Part shown: positions 60,961 through 64,000 of the stretch, in pieces
How positions within the stretch are numbered: position 1 is the first letter of the stretch
Layout: each line of letters opens with the position of its first letter
Assembly (NCBI GenBank): GCA_014871385.1
Contig: CM026430.1
Span: 17,144,433-17,208,432 of the forward strand
Reading direction: 5' to 3'
DNA length: 64,000 nt
From: Ceratodon purpureus
Lineage: Eukaryota > Streptophyta > Bryopsida > Pseudoditrichales > Ditrichaceae
Notes under the pieces: generated by a model
Database searches by the model: none
Told to the model about the DNA's origin: nothing
What the model saw: only the letters and a program-made list of their open reading frames with translations
Translations under genes and position numbers: made by a program

Positions 60961-62228
60961 TGCTTCAGATCTATTTCATCATAACCCACTCCACAACTTG
61001 TAGTAAAGATGTATTAATATAAGAGCGGCTAAACACTCATTGGATATGTCTTGTTATTCTTAGCTTCCTCATGAATTTTTAGTTCTTCATTATGTAATTT
61101 ATGTGTAATAATTTTTTTTTTAAAAACCAAGAAATTCAGTTTAAGAAGATCTTATTGCCCATGATAGGAAGAAAATGGATGCTTTGTTTGGAAATTGACT
61201 ATTTCTTGGACTTCCATGAGGCTCTCTATTAAAACCATGACCACTAATTTTTACTACAAGTTGAATAAGTTTAATAGTCACTCAAATTTTCTTGTCATTT
61301 ATTTGCATGCAAAGAATTGAGCCTCTTCTACAAATTTTCCATTTTATTATGAACCCATTGAATATAAGCCCATTTCTACCACAATGGACAATTGATTGAC
61401 TGTGTTGGTTGTTCCAAAAAGCTCATGAAAATTATAAGGACATTGATTCTCTATTATTCCATTTATTTTAGAAAAAAACCCTCCTGTAAATCAAACCCAG
61501 TCAATTGCAAAGGAACTAGAAATTGAGATGATGGTCCTCCAAATTACAGATCAAGAGGACCCCAAAGTGACACCGTAGAAACTGTGTATCTAATAACTTA
61601 TTGCTGGCTCACAAAATCCATAGCTAATGTGAAGCTTTGAATATTACCAAGCACATTAAGGTGGTTGTGCCTCTTGGTTGAATAAAAGCTTCGTGCTCAA
61701 AAAAAATGACACCCTTGATTAAGTTTGGGGAGAAGCACAATAGATTGGACCAAAAAAGTGCTTAACTATTTGTCAGTGTCAGCCCTTTCGCAAAAATTGC
61801 ACAAAAGTGGTGGAAAGATGTAACAAAGTCAATTGTTTTGTTAATATAGATTCTCAACTTGTTTTTCTACAACGTGGAAAAGTTTTGTGCAAAGGAAATC
61901 CAAGCAAAGTGAATGCAGTCATTTGAAAAAGTAGCTAGAAAAAAATCAAAAACCATCTAAAAATCACTTTTGATGAAACTGTGCCCGCTCTATGTTTAAG
62001 AGGAATTCTAAAATAGTCAATTCATATACTCATTCATTGGTTTAGGCTTCCAAAAGTATTGCAAGGATGTTTTTTAAAGGGTCACTTCCGCGGTACTTTC
62101 TGTGAGTTCTTTTTCACCGATCTTTGTTTATTAAATCTAAAAAAACATCCTCTAAAGACAATACATGGCACCAAATAAGGAATTAAGACTTTAGAAAAGT
62201 TCATTTTTATGATTTAAAACTAGTGGTC
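60961..62228. other. AT-rich stretch, no gene recognised
   Basis: Stops occur in all frames. Short coding-like words near 61380-61560 have no identifiable domain. Confidence 0.35.
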
Positions 62229-62605
62229 AATAATGGACAATTAATTTTTTTTACACCATTATTGTGAAATTGGTCAAAAATCTATTTACGCTACATGTAC
62301 AATGTGCCACAATCAGTTTATGTTTTTTTTTTTTTCATGTTTTAAGAGTCATGGTTCTTTTATGTGCAATTTCTTATACTTTGTTTTTTCTTACTTTTTC
62401 CTTCTACCTTATTCCATCCATTTAATTTTAAAAAAAAATCTTATTTTCACCAAACATTTCCTTCAATATCTTCTCTTTATGTTTTGTAGAGAATGGTTTT
62501 TAGCTCATGTTTCTTAGGGAATTTTAATGTGGACAACATTTTATTGCAATTTTTGTGGTGTGCTCAAATAGAATTGAGCATCTTAAGATGTTGGTAGATG
62601 TGGCA
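62229..62605 (+). repeat. 370-bp dispersed repeat, copy 2
   Basis: Same orientation as 45617-45985 and nearly identical, with a longer T run at about 62322-62337. Confidence 0.85.
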
Positions 62606-62716
62606 CAAAAGACACATGTTGGTATAGATGTGGTTGGAGCAACTGTATTGTCATGTATTGTCATGTATTGTTGGAGCACAAAAGACACATGTTGGTATAG
62701 ATGTGGTGGAGCAACT
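62604..62716. repeat. Local tandem duplication
   Basis: gcacaaaagacacatgttgg then tatagatgtgg...ggagcaac occurs at 62604 and again at 62677, with gtattgtcat repeated between. It starts exactly where the 370-bp repeat ends. Confidence 0.8.
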
Positions 62717-63968
62717 TAGATCTTGCTGCGCTTGCTAGAGTTAGAGGTACAAGTGGTGATCACACAAGGTTTTTAACACGATATTGGACATATCGATTAT
62801 AAATGTGTAACTAATGTTTTTTGATACATGTACAACGACACAAAATTTGGTACAACTACAAATTTCACATTTGTAGTTTCAAATTATAATACATTCATGA
62901 AGCTTTCTTGGAGCGATAGCCACGCTGGAATGCTGTCTGCAATGCAGTCTTTGTTGCCAACCACGCTGTTATATGCCAACTACAGATGATAGTTTGTTAC
63001 TATAGTATATGGTTTGTGGCATTCAAATTCAAAAATATTTTTTAAGTGTAGCGAGAAAATTTACATGCCGAAGCACTAGTTGTTACCAAGAAAAGCATGA
63101 GAAGCTACTTTAGTGATAAGATGTGTGTGAAGTAGATTTTAGGGTGTAGTACTTTGTGTGAACTTCAACTCATGTTTTACTTTCTATAATCATCAAAATT
63201 CAAATATTTCCCCATGAGTAAAAGATAGCAAATTTTATTTCTTTTCTTCTATGAGAAAAGATATGAGAGTAATGGATCTAAAATTCTCAATCTATGAGGG
63301 TTCGTTTTATGCATATTCAGTGTTCTTGGATCTTTTGAAGGCTCGGCAAAATTTGATTCTTCCAAATCCTGCAAACTATCTCTCTTTATTTTTTCTTTCT
63401 AATCATAGACGGGAATAAGGGATGCCGGTATTTTTCTAAAGAAGATAGATGCATTCATCCATGAGAAATTTTCAACGACAGACAATTTTGTTTGACAGGA
63501 AATTCTCATCTAATTTTTACTAGACTAAAAGATCTCATTCAATTTAAATCCAAATTTTTTTTTCATCCAATTAAAATATGTAGAAAATTTTCATTCCTAT
63601 GCTAATTTTCATCTTCTGTGTAGATAAGGTGATATAACAGCAAATCCTTCTACAACAATCACAATTGTAAAGTTTCGATCAAAGAATTTGATCAAAATAT
63701 AGCTAATTCAACTTCAAAAATATCCATGAATTTTGAGATTTATCCGAATTGGACTGCAATTTTGTATAGTTGTTTTTTTAATAAAAAAGAATATATCCAT
63801 AGTTTGGGTTAAAGATTAGACATGCAAACATTATTATTTTTGATGTTTTGAGTTTGAGAAGTATTTGGAAGTTTAAACACACTTCTAATGACTACAATAA
63901 GGGTTTCCCATCCTTTCTAAGTGAACATCAGGCTCAAACTTAGTAAGTATAAATCTAAATTCAATACG
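62717..63968. other. AT-rich stretch at the right edge
   Basis: No coding signal or recognisable element. Confidence 0.4.
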
Positions 63969-63998
63969 TTTTTCTCTCTCTCTCTCTCTCTCTCTCTC
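63969..63998. repeat. CT microsatellite at right edge
   Basis: A run of about 13 CT units reaching the end of the window. Confidence 0.9.
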
Positions 63999-64000
63999 GG

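Overview
The window is nuclear DNA of a land plant. It has plant-type introns, a plant SUVR-like SET methyltransferase, a chromodomain Ty3/gypsy remnant, CACTA (En/Spm) genes, and a TOPP-type PP1. The abundance of non-autonomous elements with TTAA target sites and CCC termini, together with the transposon protein at the left edge, makes me lean to a non-flowering plant (bryophyte, lycophyte or fern). That lineage call is inference only.

Left part (1-23637), transposon-dominated. The window opens inside a plus-strand transposon-type gene (91-1092), followed by a T-rich ~105-bp satellite (about 1980-3125). On the minus strand, 10370-3858, lies an 8-exon gene whose reading phases agree at every junction; it joins a novel N-terminal region, a coiled coil and a RING-like zinc cluster to complete pre-SET, SET and post-SET modules. 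One in-frame TGA interrupts its SET domain. Directly upstream on the same strand is the broken 5' part of a CACTA transposase (11722-10850). On the plus strand, 16297-22276, is a five-exon TnpA-like CACTA gene with two in-frame TAG codons. The non-coding space from about 10.8 to 23.6 kb is filled with a degenerate ~21-bp motif (TGACAT..ATCRCGTT), and the stretch ends in TAGTG at 23637, exactly where a gypsy integrase reading frame starts. This is therefore the right end of a very large CACTA element whose left end I cannot find in the window. Whether the SET gene belongs to that element is the main open question.

Gene island 1 (about 24.1-28.5 kb). After the gypsy remnant (23638-24103, then a polypurine tract and LTR start) come a GC-richer leader and a nine-exon gene for a plant SirB1-domain (transglutaminase-like fold) protein.

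Middle (28.5-38 kb) is AT-rich, with a foldback element, simple repeats and two TTAA-type elements.

Gene island 2 (about 38.2-42.2 kb) is a GC-rich leader followed by an intact three-exon catalytic subunit of protein phosphatase 1.

Right part (42.2-64 kb) is AT-rich repeat country: more TTAA/CCC elements (a same-family nested insertion and an inverted pair among them), degraded LINE 3' ends, minisatellites and a 370-bp direct duplication. I saw no host gene there. No tRNA, rRNA or CRISPR was recognised anywhere.
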